Assembly (NCBI GenBank): GCA_947372965.1
Contig: CANBVR010000005.1
Coordinates: forward strand, 1 to 51,477
Origin: Actinomycetota bacterium
GTDB lineage: Bacteria > Actinomycetota > Actinomycetes > Nanopelagicales > Nanopelagicaceae
Direction: 5' to 3'
DNA length: 51,477 bases
In this document: one piece after another, positions 36,201 to 47,215 of the stretch
How positions within the stretch are numbered: the first letter of the stretch is position 1
Layout: each line of letters opens with the position of its first letter
Position numbers and translations under genes: made by a program
Notes under the pieces: generated by a model
What the model saw: only the letters and a program-made list of their open reading frames with translations
What the model was told of the DNA's origin: nothing
Database searches by the model: none

Positions 36201-37302
36201 CGAATTTTTCACCCTTCCGGTGCCAAATTTTCTTCACCAGCAAAGGAATAAATAGACCCGTAATAAGCAGGGCCACTTGAATGGCGAGGAACAAGACTGC
36301 TGGCTTCCACCATGACGGGCCTACTGGAGTTAGTTCCTTTGTTAAAAGCGAACCACTCGAAAGATAAGTGAGAAGCAAGATTGCGATTGCGAATGGAACT
36401 GTTACTTTGATTATTTCTAGAATTCTCTGCTTTGTATCGAAAATATCGCGAAAGAGATTGATTTGATTTAATAGCAATGCAATCGCTAAAAGTGCCACAC
36501 CAGAAATAAGCCAAGGGTTTTTCCCGGTAGGCAACGCTCCCAATACTGGAATTGCCGGCAAGGAAGTTAAGTGAAAATTGAAGGGATCGACTTGAGTATG
36601 CGCGCCAATAGAAAATCCCAGACCAAATAAATATGAAAGAGCGCTAATTGCAATATTTGGAAGGTATAGGAGTTGCAATAAAAGAAATAGAACCCCGCCA
36701 ACCCAACCAGGCTGAATTACTACTGCTAAATCATTAACGACTTTGAAGTGGGTGGCAAGGGAGATGGCTACAAGAATAAGTGCGGTGCCAATCAATAGAA
36801 TGAAGGAAAAACTAAGAATTCGGAACTTCTCAAAATATTTAGCCGAAAAATTTGTCGTGGAAATTAGAGCGATGAAACCTACGTAAATCGGCACAAGATA
36901 AATTACAGGTTTAACGCTCGGACTTTGCACAAGTACGCCAGAAGTTGTTGCAATCAGCGTGTACCAGAGCACCACGAAAGATCGAGCGGCTCTTTCGTTA
37001 CCCAAGAGCGCCGCGCTTCGTTGAAATCCACTTCTTACAGCCAAGAATGGAAAAAACGTTGCCGCAATCGGTAGGTAGCTAACTGCCCCCGGAATAAATG
37101 CTGGTGCAAGTGATAAGTGAAAAGGAACTAGGTGTGCTCCAAGCCAGAGCCAAATTGCCGCCCTGATTGGATCTGAAGTATTTCCAGAGGTGCTGCCGGC
37201 AGTAGCCCAGGCAATTAGCGCAATAAAACTTATGGGAAAGAGGGTTAATACGACGCTGCGCATTGCCTGTTGAAATGTGACAAGCAGGATGCGAGCAGCC
37301 AC
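36187..37302 (-). CDS. DUF6350 polytopic membrane protein
   Basis: The 371-residue protein has roughly ten hydrophobic spans separated by short loops and a basic C-terminus (KKIWHRKGEKFDAAK). The position between sucD and purN is where DUF6350 proteins are found across actinobacteria, and I assign it mainly on that and on its hydropathy. No motif points to a function. GTG start at 37302, 3 bases after the sucD stop. Confidence 0.75.
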   Translation of the reverse strand: MAARILLVTFQQAMRSVVLTLFPISFIALIAWATAGSTSGNTSDPIRAAIWLWLGAHLVPFHLSLAPAFIPGAVSYLPIAATFFPFLAVRSGFQRSAALLGNERAARSFVVLWYTLIATTSGVLVQSPSVKPVIYLVPIYVGFIALISTTNFSAKYFEKFRILSFSFILLIGTALILVAISLATHFKVVNDLAVVIQPGWVGGVLFLLLQLLYLPNIAISALSYLFGLGFSIGAHTQVDPFNFHLTSLPAIPVLGALPTGKNPWLISGVALLAIALLLNQINLFRDIFDTKQRILEIIKVTVPFAIAILLLTYLSSGSLLTKELTPVGPSWWKPAVLFLAIQVALLITGLFIPLLVKKIWHRKGEKFDAAK

Positions 37303-37305
37303 GAA

Positions 37306-38193
37306 TTAACCTTTTTTGTTAAGAATTTCGCGCATTAGTGCAGCAGTAGCTGAGGGAGTCTTGCCTACTTTAACTCCGACTGCTTCAAGCGCTGTTTGCT
37401 TTGCCGCCGCTGTTCCGGAAGATCCTGAAACAATTGCACCGGCATGACCCATAGTTTTTCCTTCAGGTGCGGTGAATCCTGCAACATAACCAACTACTGG
37501 CTTAGTTACATATTCTCCGATGAAAGCAGCCGCACGCTCTTCAGCATCGCCACCAATTTCACCAATCATCACAATTGCATCAGTATCAGGATCATCTTGG
37601 AATGCTCGTAAACAATCAATATGCGTTGTGCCAATAATTGGATCGCCACCGATTCCTACTGCAGTACTAAAACCAAAATCACGAAGTTCGTACATCATTT
37701 GATAAGTGAGAGTTCCAGATTTGGACACTAAACCGATGCGACCTGGACCTGTGATATCTGAAGGGATAATTCCGATATTTGATTTTCCGGGGCTAATTAA
37801 ACCTGGGCAGTTAGGACCAATTATTCTGGTGGTTGCCTTGGTAACTGAGTGCGCATAGAAAGCCGCCGAATCATGAACTGGAATTCCTTCGGTAATAACA
37901 ACTACTAATGGAATTGCCGCATCAATTGCATCCATTACTGCAGCTTTTGCAAACTTTGGAGGAACGAATACGACTGAAGCATTTGCACCGGTTGCAGCCA
38001 TCGCTTCGGCAACAGTATTGAAGACTGGTAGAACCTTTCCTTCAATCTCAACGCTTTGACCACCTTTGCCAGGCGTTACGCCACCTACAACATTGGTACC
38101 TGATTTAATCATTCGTCCAGTGTGCTTGGTCCCTTCTGAACCAGTCATACCTTGAACGATTAGCTTGGTATTTTCATAAATAAAGATCGCCAT
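37306..38193 (-). CDS. sucD: Succinyl-CoA synthetase alpha subunit
   Basis: Forms the phosphohistidine and CoA-binding half of the enzyme. The 295 residues have [14 protein letters not shown] (CoA-binding start), [27 protein letters not shown], and the active-site histidine in [12 protein letters not shown] follows the sucC TAA with no gap. The partner subunit is encoded directly upstream. Confidence 0.97.
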   Translation of the reverse strand: MAIFIYENTKLIVQGMTGSEGTKHTGRMIKSGTNVVGGVTPGKGGQSVEIEGKVLPVFNTVAEAMAATGANASVVFVPPKFAKAAVMDAIDAAIPLVVVITEGIPVHDSAAFYAHSVTKATTRIIGPNCPGLISPGKSNIGIIPSDITGPGRIGLVSKSGTLTYQMMYELRDFGFSTAVGIGGDPIIGTTHIDCLRAFQDDPDTDAIVMIGEIGGDAEERAAAFIGEYVTKPVVGYVAGFTAPEGKTMGHAGAIVSGSSGTAAAKQTALEAVGVKVGKTPSATAALMREILNKKG

Positions 38194-39354
38194 TTACTTT
38201 GCCGCCAATTCTGCTGCGCGAGCAGCTGCGCCATCCATTGTGTCTAACTGTTGGATTAGAGGATGCGCCGCTTCATTAAGGATTCGGCGACCTTCAAGTA
38301 CGTTATTACCGTCGAGGCGAACAACAATTGGCTTGGTTGCTTTATCACCCAAAATTTGAAGTGCTTGGACAATTCCATTTGCAACGGCGTCACAGGCAGT
38401 AATTCCACCAAAGACATTTACAAATACGCTCTTAACATCACTATCGCCAAGAATAATAGAGAGTCCGTCAGCCATTATTTGCGCAGAAGCTCCGCCACCA
38501 ATATCTAAGAAGTTTGCTGGTTTTACATTGTATTTTTCGCCGGCATAAGCAACAACATCTAGGGTGCTCATAACAAGGCCGGCACCGTTTCCGATGATTC
38601 CCACTTGGCCATCGAGTTTTACGTAATTTAGATTCTTTTCTTTCGCCGCTGCTTCTAATGGATTTGCTGCGGCATGATCAACCAAAGCCTCGTGGCCAGG
38701 GTGGCGAAACTCTGCATTGTCATCAAGAGTTACTTTGCCATCTAGCGCAACAACTTTTCCATCTGAAGTTTTAACCAATGGATTAATTTCCATAAGGGTT
38801 GCATCTTCAGCAACGAATGCAGCCCATAGCTTCAAGAGAACATCCACAACTTGGTCTTGAACATCTGCTGGGAACTGTCCACCTTTAACAATTTCAAGAG
38901 CCTTTTCCTTGGTGATTCCAACATTCGGATCAATTCCAACACGAGCTAATTTTTCTGGTGAGGTATGCGCAACTTCTTCGATTTCCATACCACCGGCTAC
39001 TGAGGCCATGACAAGGAAATTTCTATTTGCTCGATCCAACAAAATTGCTAGGTAATACTCGCTCTCAATTGGAGCAGCTTGCGCGATCATAACTTTGTGA
39101 ACGGTGTGGCCCTTGATATCCATACCAAGAATTGCAGCAGCCTTTTCTTTCGCATCAGATGCGGACTCAGCAAGTTTTACGCCGCCAGCCTTTCCGCGGC
39201 CGCCTACTTTTACTTGTGCCTTTACAACCACGCGTCCACCCATTGAAGCGGCAGCTTTCTCTGCTTCTTCTGGTGTGAATGCAACTGCGCCACCAAGAAC
39301 TGGTACGCCATGTGATTCGAAAAGATCTCGAGCTTGATACTCGAAGAGATCCAC
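38194..39354 (-). CDS. sucC: Succinyl-CoA synthetase beta subunit
   Basis: ATP-grasp subunit that binds nucleotide. The 386 residues show [17 protein letters not shown] at the start, [19 protein letters not shown] (about 41-59), [19 protein letters not shown] (about 194-212) with metal ligands, and [18 protein letters not shown]. It starts with GTG at 39354, with GGGG 7 bases upstream. First gene of the minus-strand block that runs to icd. Confidence 0.97.
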   Translation of the reverse strand: MDLFEYQARDLFESHGVPVLGGAVAFTPEEAEKAAASMGGRVVVKAQVKVGGRGKAGGVKLAESASDAKEKAAAILGMDIKGHTVHKVMIAQAAPIESEYYLAILLDRANRNFLVMASVAGGMEIEEVAHTSPEKLARVGIDPNVGITKEKALEIVKGGQFPADVQDQVVDVLLKLWAAFVAEDATLMEINPLVKTSDGKVVALDGKVTLDDNAEFRHPGHEALVDHAAANPLEAAAKEKNLNYVKLDGQVGIIGNGAGLVMSTLDVVAYAGEKYNVKPANFLDIGGGASAQIMADGLSIILGDSDVKSVFVNVFGGITACDAVANGIVQALQILGDKATKPIVVRLDGNNVLEGRRILNEAAHPLIQQLDTMDGAAARAAELAAK

Positions 39355-39402
39355 TATTTACCCCATTCATCTAAAGTCAACGGATGAAATTCTAGTGCTT
39401 AT

Positions 39403-41628
39403 TTAGAGCTTCTCCACCGGCGCGTAGCGAAGAAGCAAGCGCTTCTCTCCAAGGGAACCAAAGTCAATTGTGGCTTCTGCCCGATCACCTTCGCCAACAA
39501 CTGCCACAACTTTGCCAACACCGAATGTGTCATGTGACACACGATCACCAATAGCGAGAACCATTGTTGTAGATGCTTTTCGGCCCGTTGCTCTTGGTGC
39601 AGGTGTGAAGTGTGAAGTCTTTGCAATAGTTGAACGAGAAGGTGCTGGTGCATGTTCATTCCATTCAAGTAATTCTTCTGGAATTTCTGCAAGGAATCTT
39701 GACGCCGGGTTGTATGAAGGGGCGCCCCAAGCAGTTCGATATTCCGAACGCGAAAGATATAAACGCTCGCGAGCTCTTGTTAAACCAACATATGCAAGAC
39801 GACGTTCTTCTTCAATCTCTTCTTTATCACCAAGGGTTCTTGAGTGTGGAAATATTCCCTCTTCCATTCCAGTTAAGAAAACTGTCGGGAATTCCAACCC
39901 TTTTGCAGTGTGAAGTGTCATAAGAGTTACGACTCCCCCGTGATCCTCGCCATCTGGAATCTGATCTGAATCTGCAACAAGAGAGACATCTTCGAGGAAT
40001 CCAAGTAAGGAAATTTCCTCACCATCTTCAACTTCGCCCTCTTCGTACTCAACTGCTACTGAGACCAATTCTTGCAAATTCTCAACGCGGCTTTCATCTT
40101 GCAAATCATCACTCTTGGCAAGCTCGGCTAGTAACCCCGATTGCTCTAGAACAGCTTGTGCAATTATTGATGGTCGAGTCTTTGCTTCAACTAAGAATTG
40201 AAGCGAAGAAATTAGATGTACAAAGTCATTTATTGCTGATACTGAGCGAGTAGGAATATTTGGCACTTGCGCAGATCGATTTAGCGCAGCCCAAAACGAA
40301 ATACCCGTGCTTTGTGCAAAGAGATCAACGGTATCTAAGGCACGGTCACCGATGCCCCTTTTAGGAGTATTGATTATTCGACGAAGTGATACCTCATCGG
40401 TTGGGTTTACTAACACTCGCAAGTAAGCCAAGAAATCTTTAACTTCCTTTCGCTCGTAGAAGCGAACGCCACCGACAACTTTATAAGGAATTGCAGAACG
40501 CAGAAATGACTCTTCAAAGACGCGCGACTGCGCATTTGTGCGATAGAAGATGGCGGTATCGCCAGGTTTTGAAATAGATGAGTCACGTAGTTCTTTAATT
40601 TGTTGAAGAACAAAGTCGGCTTCATCATGTTCGCTCTCGGCAACATAACCCTTAATCAGCGCACCTGAGCCTGCATCTGACCAGAGATTCTTTGCTCGAC
40701 GACCTTCATTATTTAAAATAACTGAATTCGCTGCATTTAAAATATTTTGAGTAGAACGATAATTCTGTTCAAGCAAGATAGTTTTGGCGCTCGGATAGTC
40801 TGCTTCAAATTGAAGGATGTTTCGAATATTTGCGCCACGAAATGCGTAGATGGATTGATCGGCATCTCCCACAACACAAAGTTCGGCTAACGGCAGCCCT
40901 TCACCCTCTGTCCCTACCAACTCTTTGATCAACATATATTGGGCATGATTGGTATCTTGATACTCATCAACTAAAACGTGACGGAATCTAGAACGATATC
41001 GTTGTCTAGACTCAGGGTGTCGTTGAAGTACTTCGACAGTTTTACCAATCAGGTCATCGAAGTCCATTGCATTGGCCTGCACCAAACGCTTTTGATAATG
41101 AGCAAAGACTTCGGCAACAATGGCATTGAAGGCGTTATCTGCATGTTGTACAAAATCTGCTGGGCCTTGTAATTCATTCTTCGCTTGTGAAATTAGCCCA
41201 GCCACGGCGCGCGGTGCATATTGCTTTGGATCTAAGTGCATATCTTTCATAACGAGAGTGACTAATCGCAAGCTGTCACTTGAGTCGTAAATGGTGAAAG
41301 AATTTGAGTAGCCAAGCTTTGCTGCCTCTTGGCGCAAGATCCGGACACAGGCAGAGTGAAACGTAGAGACCCACATTGATCTGGCGCGGTCTCCGACTAA
41401 ATCTGCAACTCGCTCCTTCATCTCGGCGGCTGCCTTATTTGTAAATGTAATCGCCAAAACTTCAAAGGGGGCAACACCTCTCTCGCCCAAAAGGTATGCG
41501 ATGCGGCGGGTAAGAACTCTGGTCTTACCAGAACCCGCTCCAGCAACAACTAGAAGTGGTGAGCCGGCATGGACCACCGCAGCAGCCTGCTGAGGGTTTA
41601 GGCCTTCGATTAGTTGATCTGAACTCAC
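39403..41628 (-). CDS. pcrA: ATP-dependent DNA helicase PcrA/UvrD
   Basis: Superfamily 1A 3'-5' helicase for repair and replication. The 741 residues contain the Q motif LNPQQAAAVV, Walker A AGAGSGKT (29-36), TFTNKAAAEMKERV, Walker B LVDEYQDTNHAQ, FRGANIRNI, and late motifs TLHTAKGLEFPTVF and VGLTRARERLYL. The C-terminal ~45 residues form the GVGKVVAVVGEG domain seen in PcrA. GTG start at 41628 has a TACACT box 7 bases upstream. Divergent from the PIG-L gene. Confidence 0.96.
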   Translation of the reverse strand: MSSDQLIEGLNPQQAAAVVHAGSPLLVVAGAGSGKTRVLTRRIAYLLGERGVAPFEVLAITFTNKAAAEMKERVADLVGDRARSMWVSTFHSACVRILRQEAAKLGYSNSFTIYDSSDSLRLVTLVMKDMHLDPKQYAPRAVAGLISQAKNELQGPADFVQHADNAFNAIVAEVFAHYQKRLVQANAMDFDDLIGKTVEVLQRHPESRQRYRSRFRHVLVDEYQDTNHAQYMLIKELVGTEGEGLPLAELCVVGDADQSIYAFRGANIRNILQFEADYPSAKTILLEQNYRSTQNILNAANSVILNNEGRRAKNLWSDAGSGALIKGYVAESEHDEADFVLQQIKELRDSSISKPGDTAIFYRTNAQSRVFEESFLRSAIPYKVVGGVRFYERKEVKDFLAYLRVLVNPTDEVSLRRIINTPKRGIGDRALDTVDLFAQSTGISFWAALNRSAQVPNIPTRSVSAINDFVHLISSLQFLVEAKTRPSIIAQAVLEQSGLLAELAKSDDLQDESRVENLQELVSVAVEYEEGEVEDGEEISLLGFLEDVSLVADSDQIPDGEDHGGVVTLMTLHTAKGLEFPTVFLTGMEEGIFPHSRTLGDKEEIEEERRLAYVGLTRARERLYLSRSEYRTAWGAPSYNPASRFLAEIPEELLEWNEHAPAPSRSTIAKTSHFTPAPRATGRKASTTMVLAIGDRVSHDTFGVGKVVAVVGEGDRAEATIDFGSLGEKRLLLRYAPVEKL

Positions 41629-41635
41629 GGGATGG

Positions 41636-41641
41636 AGTGTA
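41636..41641 (-). promoter_or_regulatory. -10 box for a leaderless pcrA transcript
   Basis: On the minus strand TACACT ends 7 bases before the GTG start of pcrA. No Shine-Dalgarno sequence lies between, so the mRNA is probably leaderless. Confidence 0.45.
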
Positions 41642-41670
41642 ACTACTTAATTCTCTGCCAAAATTGCGAC

Positions 41671-42402
41671 ATGACTCCTATAGGTGATTCCGAGATAGAG
41701 CGCGTTCTGTTTGTGACTGCGCACCCCGACGATCTTGATTTTGGTGCCGGCGGCACCATCGCACAGTGGACGGCAAAAGGAATTGAAGTCTTCTACTGCG
41801 TTTGTACAAATGGTGATCAAGGCGGAGAGGACCCAACTGTTCCTCGCGAAGAGATGCCTAAGATTCGCCAGAAAGAACAACGTGACGCAGGTGCAGCACT
41901 TGGCGTACCGGCGGAAAATATTGAATTCTTAAATCACCGTGATGGCTGGTTGGAACCGAAGATTGAATTGCGTAAAGAAATTGTTCGAGTTATTCGTAAA
42001 GTTAAACCACAACGCATGGTAATCCAAAGCCCAGAACGTAACTGGGATCGCCTTCCAGCAAGTCACCCTGATCATATGGCAGCGGGTGAAGCTGCAATAC
42101 AGGCTGTTTATCCAGATGCCCGAAATGCTTTTGCCTTTGAAGATTTATTAAAGACCGAAGGTTTAGAACCTTGGGCGGTACAAGAAGTTTGGGTTATGTC
42201 GCACAATGCGCCGAACCATTTCGTTGATGTCACCGAAACTTTTGATAAAAAAATCGCAGCCCTACATGCTCATGTCAGCCAGACCGCACACAATTCTGAA
42301 ATGCCAAATCGCGTGCGTGAATGGGGCGAGCGAAATGCCGAAGCGAATGGTCTGGCAAAAGGTCGGGTTGCTGAAGTATTTAGAATAGTTGATACTAAAT
42401 AA
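41671..42402 (+). CDS. PIG-L family zinc deacetylase (MshB/Mca-like)
   Basis: About 243 residues from ATG 41671; the frame is open upstream to ATG 41632 but those 13 residues do not resemble the family. RVLFVTAHPDDLDFGAGGT holds the zinc His and two Asp, and ASHPDHMAAGEAA the third zinc ligand. Relatives deacetylate GlcNAc-inositol (MshB) or cleave mycothiol conjugates (Mca). No other mycothiol gene is in the window, so substrate is open. Its stop directly abuts that of the cyclophilin on the other strand. Confidence 0.88.
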   Translation: MTPIGDSEIERVLFVTAHPDDLDFGAGGTIAQWTAKGIEVFYCVCTNGDQGGEDPTVPREEMPKIRQKEQRDAGAALGVPAENIEFLNHRDGWLEPKIELRKEIVRVIRKVKPQRMVIQSPERNWDRLPASHPDHMAAGEAAIQAVYPDARNAFAFEDLLKTEGLEPWAVQEVWVMSHNAPNHFVDVTETFDKKIAALHAHVSQTAHNSEMPNRVREWGERNAEANGLAKGRVAEVFRIVDTK

Positions 42403-43065
42403 TTATTTAGCGGTGACTTTTTCCAACGCAAATGTTTGATTAGGTGCGCCATCGCCATCGCCATTTGCATTATTAGAGCCCTTTGCAGCAACCGCTTTCA
42501 CGATATCAAGGCCCTTTGTTATTTGGCCCCAGACTGTGTAATTCGGTCCAAGCATTGAGTTATCTGCATAAACAATAAAGAACTGACTTCCATTTGTATT
42601 TGGACCAGAGTTAGCCATAGCAACAGTTCCGGCTGGGTATGTATTCACACTTGGCGTTGGAAGATTCTCATCAGGAACTTGCCAAGCCGGTCCACCAGAA
42701 CCTGAAGCGGTTGGGTCGCCACATTGAAGTACAAAGATGCCCTTTGTGGTTAGTCGATGGCACAAAGTCTGGTCAAAATATCCACCATTTGCCATATAAC
42801 TCATAGAAATAACAGTTAGCGGAGCCTTAGTTCCAAAGGCATTAATAACAATATCGCCGCAGTTGGTCTTAAACGTAAATGTCTTATCTTTAAATGGTTT
42901 CTTTACTGGTGGAATCGTCATCTGCTTTGGAGCATGACCAACGGCATATGAATTCTTACAACTCAGCTTTGCCGCTTTATTGGCAGCTGCTTTATCGCCA
43001 GCGTGCGCAGGTGAAACGATAAGAAGAGATGCAACAAGTGAAAGCGAAATCACTACTCTTTTCAC
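42403..43065 (-). CDS. Exported cyclophilin-type peptidyl-prolyl isomerase
   Basis: About 220 residues. I chose GTG 43065 because GGGAG lies 5 bases before it and the result is a clean signal peptide (VKRVVISLSLVASLLIVSPA, cut near AHA); ATG 43077 is the alternative. The mature domain has CGDIVINAFGTKAPLTVISM, FDQTLCHRLTTKGIFVLQCG, MANSGPNTNGSQFFIVYADN and LGPNYTVWGQI, the cyclophilin core. It probably helps fold exported proteins. It follows guaA by 2 bases. Confidence 0.92.
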   Translation of the reverse strand: MKRVVISLSLVASLLIVSPAHAGDKAAANKAAKLSCKNSYAVGHAPKQMTIPPVKKPFKDKTFTFKTNCGDIVINAFGTKAPLTVISMSYMANGGYFDQTLCHRLTTKGIFVLQCGDPTASGSGGPAWQVPDENLPTPSVNTYPAGTVAMANSGPNTNGSQFFIVYADNSMLGPNYTVWGQITKGLDIVKAVAAKGSNNANGDGDGAPNQTFALEKVTAK

Positions 43066-43067
43066 AA

Positions 43068-44624
43068 CTACTCCCATTCAATAGTTCCTGGTGGCTTAGA
43101 TGTTACATCTAAAACAACTCGGTTTACCTCTCGAACCTCATTTGTGATTCGAGTTGAAATCTTCTCCAAAACTTCGTAAGGAATACGACTCCAATCAGCA
43201 GTCATAGCATCTTCAGATGAGACGGGCCTGAGAACTATCGGATGGCCGTATGTGCGTCCATCACCTTGCACTCCTACGCTTCGAACATCAGCCAATAAAA
43301 CTACGGGACATTGCCAAATTATGCGATCTAACTCTGCATTTCGTAACTCTTCACGCGCAATTGCATCGGCGCGACGCAAAATTTTAAGGTTACTCTCAGA
43401 AACTTCACCAACGATTCGGATAGCTAAACCAGGACCAGGGAATGGTTGGCGCCAAATAATTTCCTCAGGAAGCCCCATTGATAGACCCGCGTGGCGAACC
43501 TCATCCTTAAATAAAGTGCGTAGCGGTTCGACCAATTTGAATTGAAGATCATCAGGTAGGCCACCTACATTGTGGTGAGATTTAATATTTGCCGCGCCTT
43601 CACCGCCACCAGATTCAACGACATCTGGGTAGAGCGTTCCTTGAACGAGAAAATCAATTGGTTCATCTTTCGAAATTTCACGAGCTGCTGCTTCGAAGAC
43701 GCGAATAAATTCTGTTCCAATAATTTTTCGCTTAGTTTCAGGATCTGTAACACCTGCAAGTGCCTTTAGGAAACGCTCTTTAGCATCTACTACTTTGAGA
43801 GTTACACCAGTTGAGGCAACAAAATCTCGTTCTACTTGCTCGGCTTCGCCTTCGCGAAGTAAGCCATGATCTACAAAAACACATGTTAATTGCGAGCCAA
43901 CCGCTTTCTGAACGATTGCTGCGGCAACTGCGGAATCTACTCCGCCAGATAAACCACAAAGAACTCGGCCGCTACCAACCATCTCCTTAACCTTTGCAAC
44001 TTCTTGCGCAACGATATTGTCAGAATTCCATACCGGCTTACAACCAACAATATCGATCAGCCAACGACGTAAAATCTCCTGGCCATTTTCCGAGTGCAAA
44101 ACTTCTGGGTGAAATTGAACTCCAGCAAAAGTCGCATCTCTATTTTCAAAAGCGATTATTGGGGTAGCTGATGTTTGAGCAGTTGAGGTAAATCCCTTAG
44201 GCGCAGCGGTGACGCTATCGCCATGGCTCATCCAAACATTGAACTCTTTTGGTAATCCCGAGAGCAGCTTTGATGCGCCTTCGTGGGACATTGATGTACG
44301 ACCGAATTCAGATTTTCCAGTTTGGGTGACTGTGCCGCCGAGCGCACTTGCCATAACTTGGAAGCCATAGCAGATTCCAAAGATAGGAATTCCCGCATCA
44401 AAAATTGCTGGATCTAATTTTGGCGCTCCATCTGCATAAACACTTGATGGACCACCAGAGAGAATTATTGCCTTTGGATTCTTTGCCAACATTTTCTCGG
44501 CCGACATAGATGAAGGAACGATCTCGGAGTAGACCTGTGCTTGGCGAACGCGTCGGGCGATTAATTGTGCATACTGGGCACCGAAATCAACAACTAATAC
44601 TAATTCTTGTGGCGAGTTAGGCAC
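43068..44624 (-). CDS. guaA: GMP synthase (glutamine-hydrolysing)
   Basis: Aminates XMP to GMP. About 518 residues starting at GTG 44624, which gives the family N-terminus [19 protein letters not shown]; a TTG at 44642 would add six residues. The glutaminase has the nucleophile Cys in GICYGFQVM and HPEVLHSE. The PP-loop is [11 protein letters not shown], and the C-terminal dimer domain ends [13 protein letters not shown], typical of GuaA. It overlaps guaB3 by 8 bases and takes XMP from GuaB. Confidence 0.96.
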   Translation of the reverse strand: MPNSPQELVLVVDFGAQYAQLIARRVRQAQVYSEIVPSSMSAEKMLAKNPKAIILSGGPSSVYADGAPKLDPAIFDAGIPIFGICYGFQVMASALGGTVTQTGKSEFGRTSMSHEGASKLLSGLPKEFNVWMSHGDSVTAAPKGFTSTAQTSATPIIAFENRDATFAGVQFHPEVLHSENGQEILRRWLIDIVGCKPVWNSDNIVAQEVAKVKEMVGSGRVLCGLSGGVDSAVAAAIVQKAVGSQLTCVFVDHGLLREGEAEQVERDFVASTGVTLKVVDAKERFLKALAGVTDPETKRKIIGTEFIRVFEAAAREISKDEPIDFLVQGTLYPDVVESGGGEGAANIKSHHNVGGLPDDLQFKLVEPLRTLFKDEVRHAGLSMGLPEEIIWRQPFPGPGLAIRIVGEVSESNLKILRRADAIAREELRNAELDRIIWQCPVVLLADVRSVGVQGDGRTYGHPIVLRPVSSEDAMTADWSRIPYEVLEKISTRITNEVREVNRVVLDVTSKPPGTIEWE

Positions 44625-45729
44625 GATCAATAACAACCTCAACGCGCTGGAACTCTTTCAGATCAGAGTAGCCAGATGTTGCAAGTGCACGTCGTAGCGC
44701 ACCAAATAAATTCATGCTGCCGTCAGCAGTATGTGATGGGCCAGTAAGAATTTCTTGCAAAGTTCCAACAGTTCCAACTTGAACTCTATTTCCGCGTGGC
44801 AATTCGTTGTGATGAGCTTCAGAACCCCAGTGCCAACCTTTGCCAGGTGACTCAACTGCTTTAGCTAAAGGTGATCCCATCATTACGGCATCAGCTCCGC
44901 AAGCGATGGCTTTGGCAATATCACCAGAGCGACCAACTGAACCATCTGCAATTACATGCACGTATCGTCCACCAGATTCATCCATGTAATCACGACGAGC
45001 TGAGGCAACTTCCGCGACTGCAGATGCCATCGGAACTGCAATTCCCAAAACTGTGCGAGTTGTATGTGCTGAGCCGCCACCGAAGCCAACTAGAACTCCA
45101 GCTGCACCCGCGCGCATTAAGTGCAATGCGCCGGCACCAGTTGCACATCCACCAACAATTACAGGGACATCGAGTTCATAAATAAACTTCTTAAGGTTTA
45201 GCGGTGCATTTGCTGTAGCCACGTGTTCGGCAGAAACTGTAGTTCCACGGATAACAAATAAATCAACTCCGGCATCAATGACGGTCTTATGTAATTCGGC
45301 AGTGCGAGAAGGTGAAAGTGCGGCGGCAACGGTAACGCCAGCTGCCCGAATTTCAGCAAGACGTGACTTAATCAATTCAGGCTGGATTGGAAGTGAATAC
45401 AACTCTTGCATACGACGAATTGCTTGCTCCTGTGGCAATGAGGCAATTTCACCAAGTGGAATTCTCGGATCTTCGTGGCGAGTCCAAAGGCCTTCTAGGT
45501 TTAGTACGCCAAGACCACCCATTTTTCCAATTGCAATTGCCGTCTCAGGTGAGACAACAGAATCCATTGGCGCTGCAAGTAAAGGTAATTCAAACTTATA
45601 GGCATCGATCTGCCAGTTGATTGAAACTTCTTCTGGGTCGCGGGTTCGGCGCGAAGGAACGATTGCAATATCGTCAAAGGAATAGCCAACGCGAGCGCGC
45701 TTTCCCGGACCAATTTCGATTTCGTTCAT
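44617..45729 (-). CDS. guaB3: GuaB3-family IMP dehydrogenase-related protein
   Basis: The 370-residue TIM barrel belongs to the IMPDH/GMPR family. Where IMPDH has the catalytic loop GSICTTR, this has GSAHTTR with His222 in place of Cys. [20 protein letters not shown] and [20 protein letters not shown] are typical of the actinobacterial GuaB3 group. It also has no CBS domains. The activity is unsettled; without the cysteine normal IMPDH chemistry is unlikely. A GGGAAAG ribosome site precedes ATG 45729, directly after guaB. Confidence 0.9.
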   Translation of the reverse strand: MNEIEIGPGKRARVGYSFDDIAIVPSRRTRDPEEVSINWQIDAYKFELPLLAAPMDSVVSPETAIAIGKMGGLGVLNLEGLWTRHEDPRIPLGEIASLPQEQAIRRMQELYSLPIQPELIKSRLAEIRAAGVTVAAALSPSRTAELHKTVIDAGVDLFVIRGTTVSAEHVATANAPLNLKKFIYELDVPVIVGGCATGAGALHLMRAGAAGVLVGFGGGSAHTTRTVLGIAVPMASAVAEVASARRDYMDESGGRYVHVIADGSVGRSGDIAKAIACGADAVMMGSPLAKAVESPGKGWHWGSEAHHNELPRGNRVQVGTVGTLQEILTGPSHTADGSMNLFGALRRALATSGYSDLKEFQRVEVVIDRA

Positions 45730-46863
<1,134 letters not shown>

Positions 46864-46884
46864 GTGGCGGGCTCCCGCTGGGAA

Positions 46885-46890
46885 TAATTT
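46885..46890 (+). promoter_or_regulatory. -10 box for whiB transcript
   Basis: TAATTT on the plus strand, ending 7 bases before the ATG at 46898. If the mRNA starts there it is leaderless from 46898, or has an 18-base leader with GAGGG if translation starts at 46916. Confidence 0.45.
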
Positions 46891-46897
46891 CGCCATT

Positions 46898-47215
46898 ATG
46901 AGGGTTCTCATAGGCATGAGCGCACCACTTCAACCGCGACCAATTGCTGATGACTGGCAATGGCAGGAGCAGGCCGCTTGTCGCACTCTTCCTACTGAGA
47001 TGTTTTTCTTCCCAGATGGTGAACGAGGGCCGCGGCGAAAGAATCGTGAGAATGCCGCGAAGGCTGTTTGTTTATCGTGCCCAGTGATCCAAGCATGTCG
47101 CAAGCAAGCGCTGGAATTGCACGAACCCTATGGAATTTGGGGCGGACTGTCAGAGGAAGAACGAATTTCAATTATTAATCGTAAAAATCCAGAACGTTAC
47201 AGCACTGCTTCTTAA
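46898..47215 (+). CDS. WhiB-family iron-sulfur regulator, WhiB3/WhiD type
   Basis: The 105-residue protein has Cys28, Cys58, Cys61 and Cys67, the four [4Fe-4S] ligands, followed by the GIWGG turn (79-83) that contacts sigma factor. The segment MFFFPDGERGPRRKNRE plus CPVIQACRKQALELHEPYG is close to mycobacterial WhiB3/Streptomyces WhiD, and position beside guaB and groEL agrees. These proteins sense redox or NO and regulate transcription with the main sigma factor. Start is uncertain: ATG 46898 fits the -10 box, ATG 46916 fits the family length. Its stop abuts the ROK kinase stop. Confidence 0.93.
   Translation: MRVLIGMSAPLQPRPIADDWQWQEQAACRTLPTEMFFFPDGERGPRRKNRENAAKAVCLSCPVIQACRKQALELHEPYGIWGGLSEEERISIINRKNPERYSTAS

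Noticed and set aside
39470-39913. Plus-strand open frame of 147 codons
   Set aside because: Antisense to the conserved C-terminal part of pcrA. No recognisable family.
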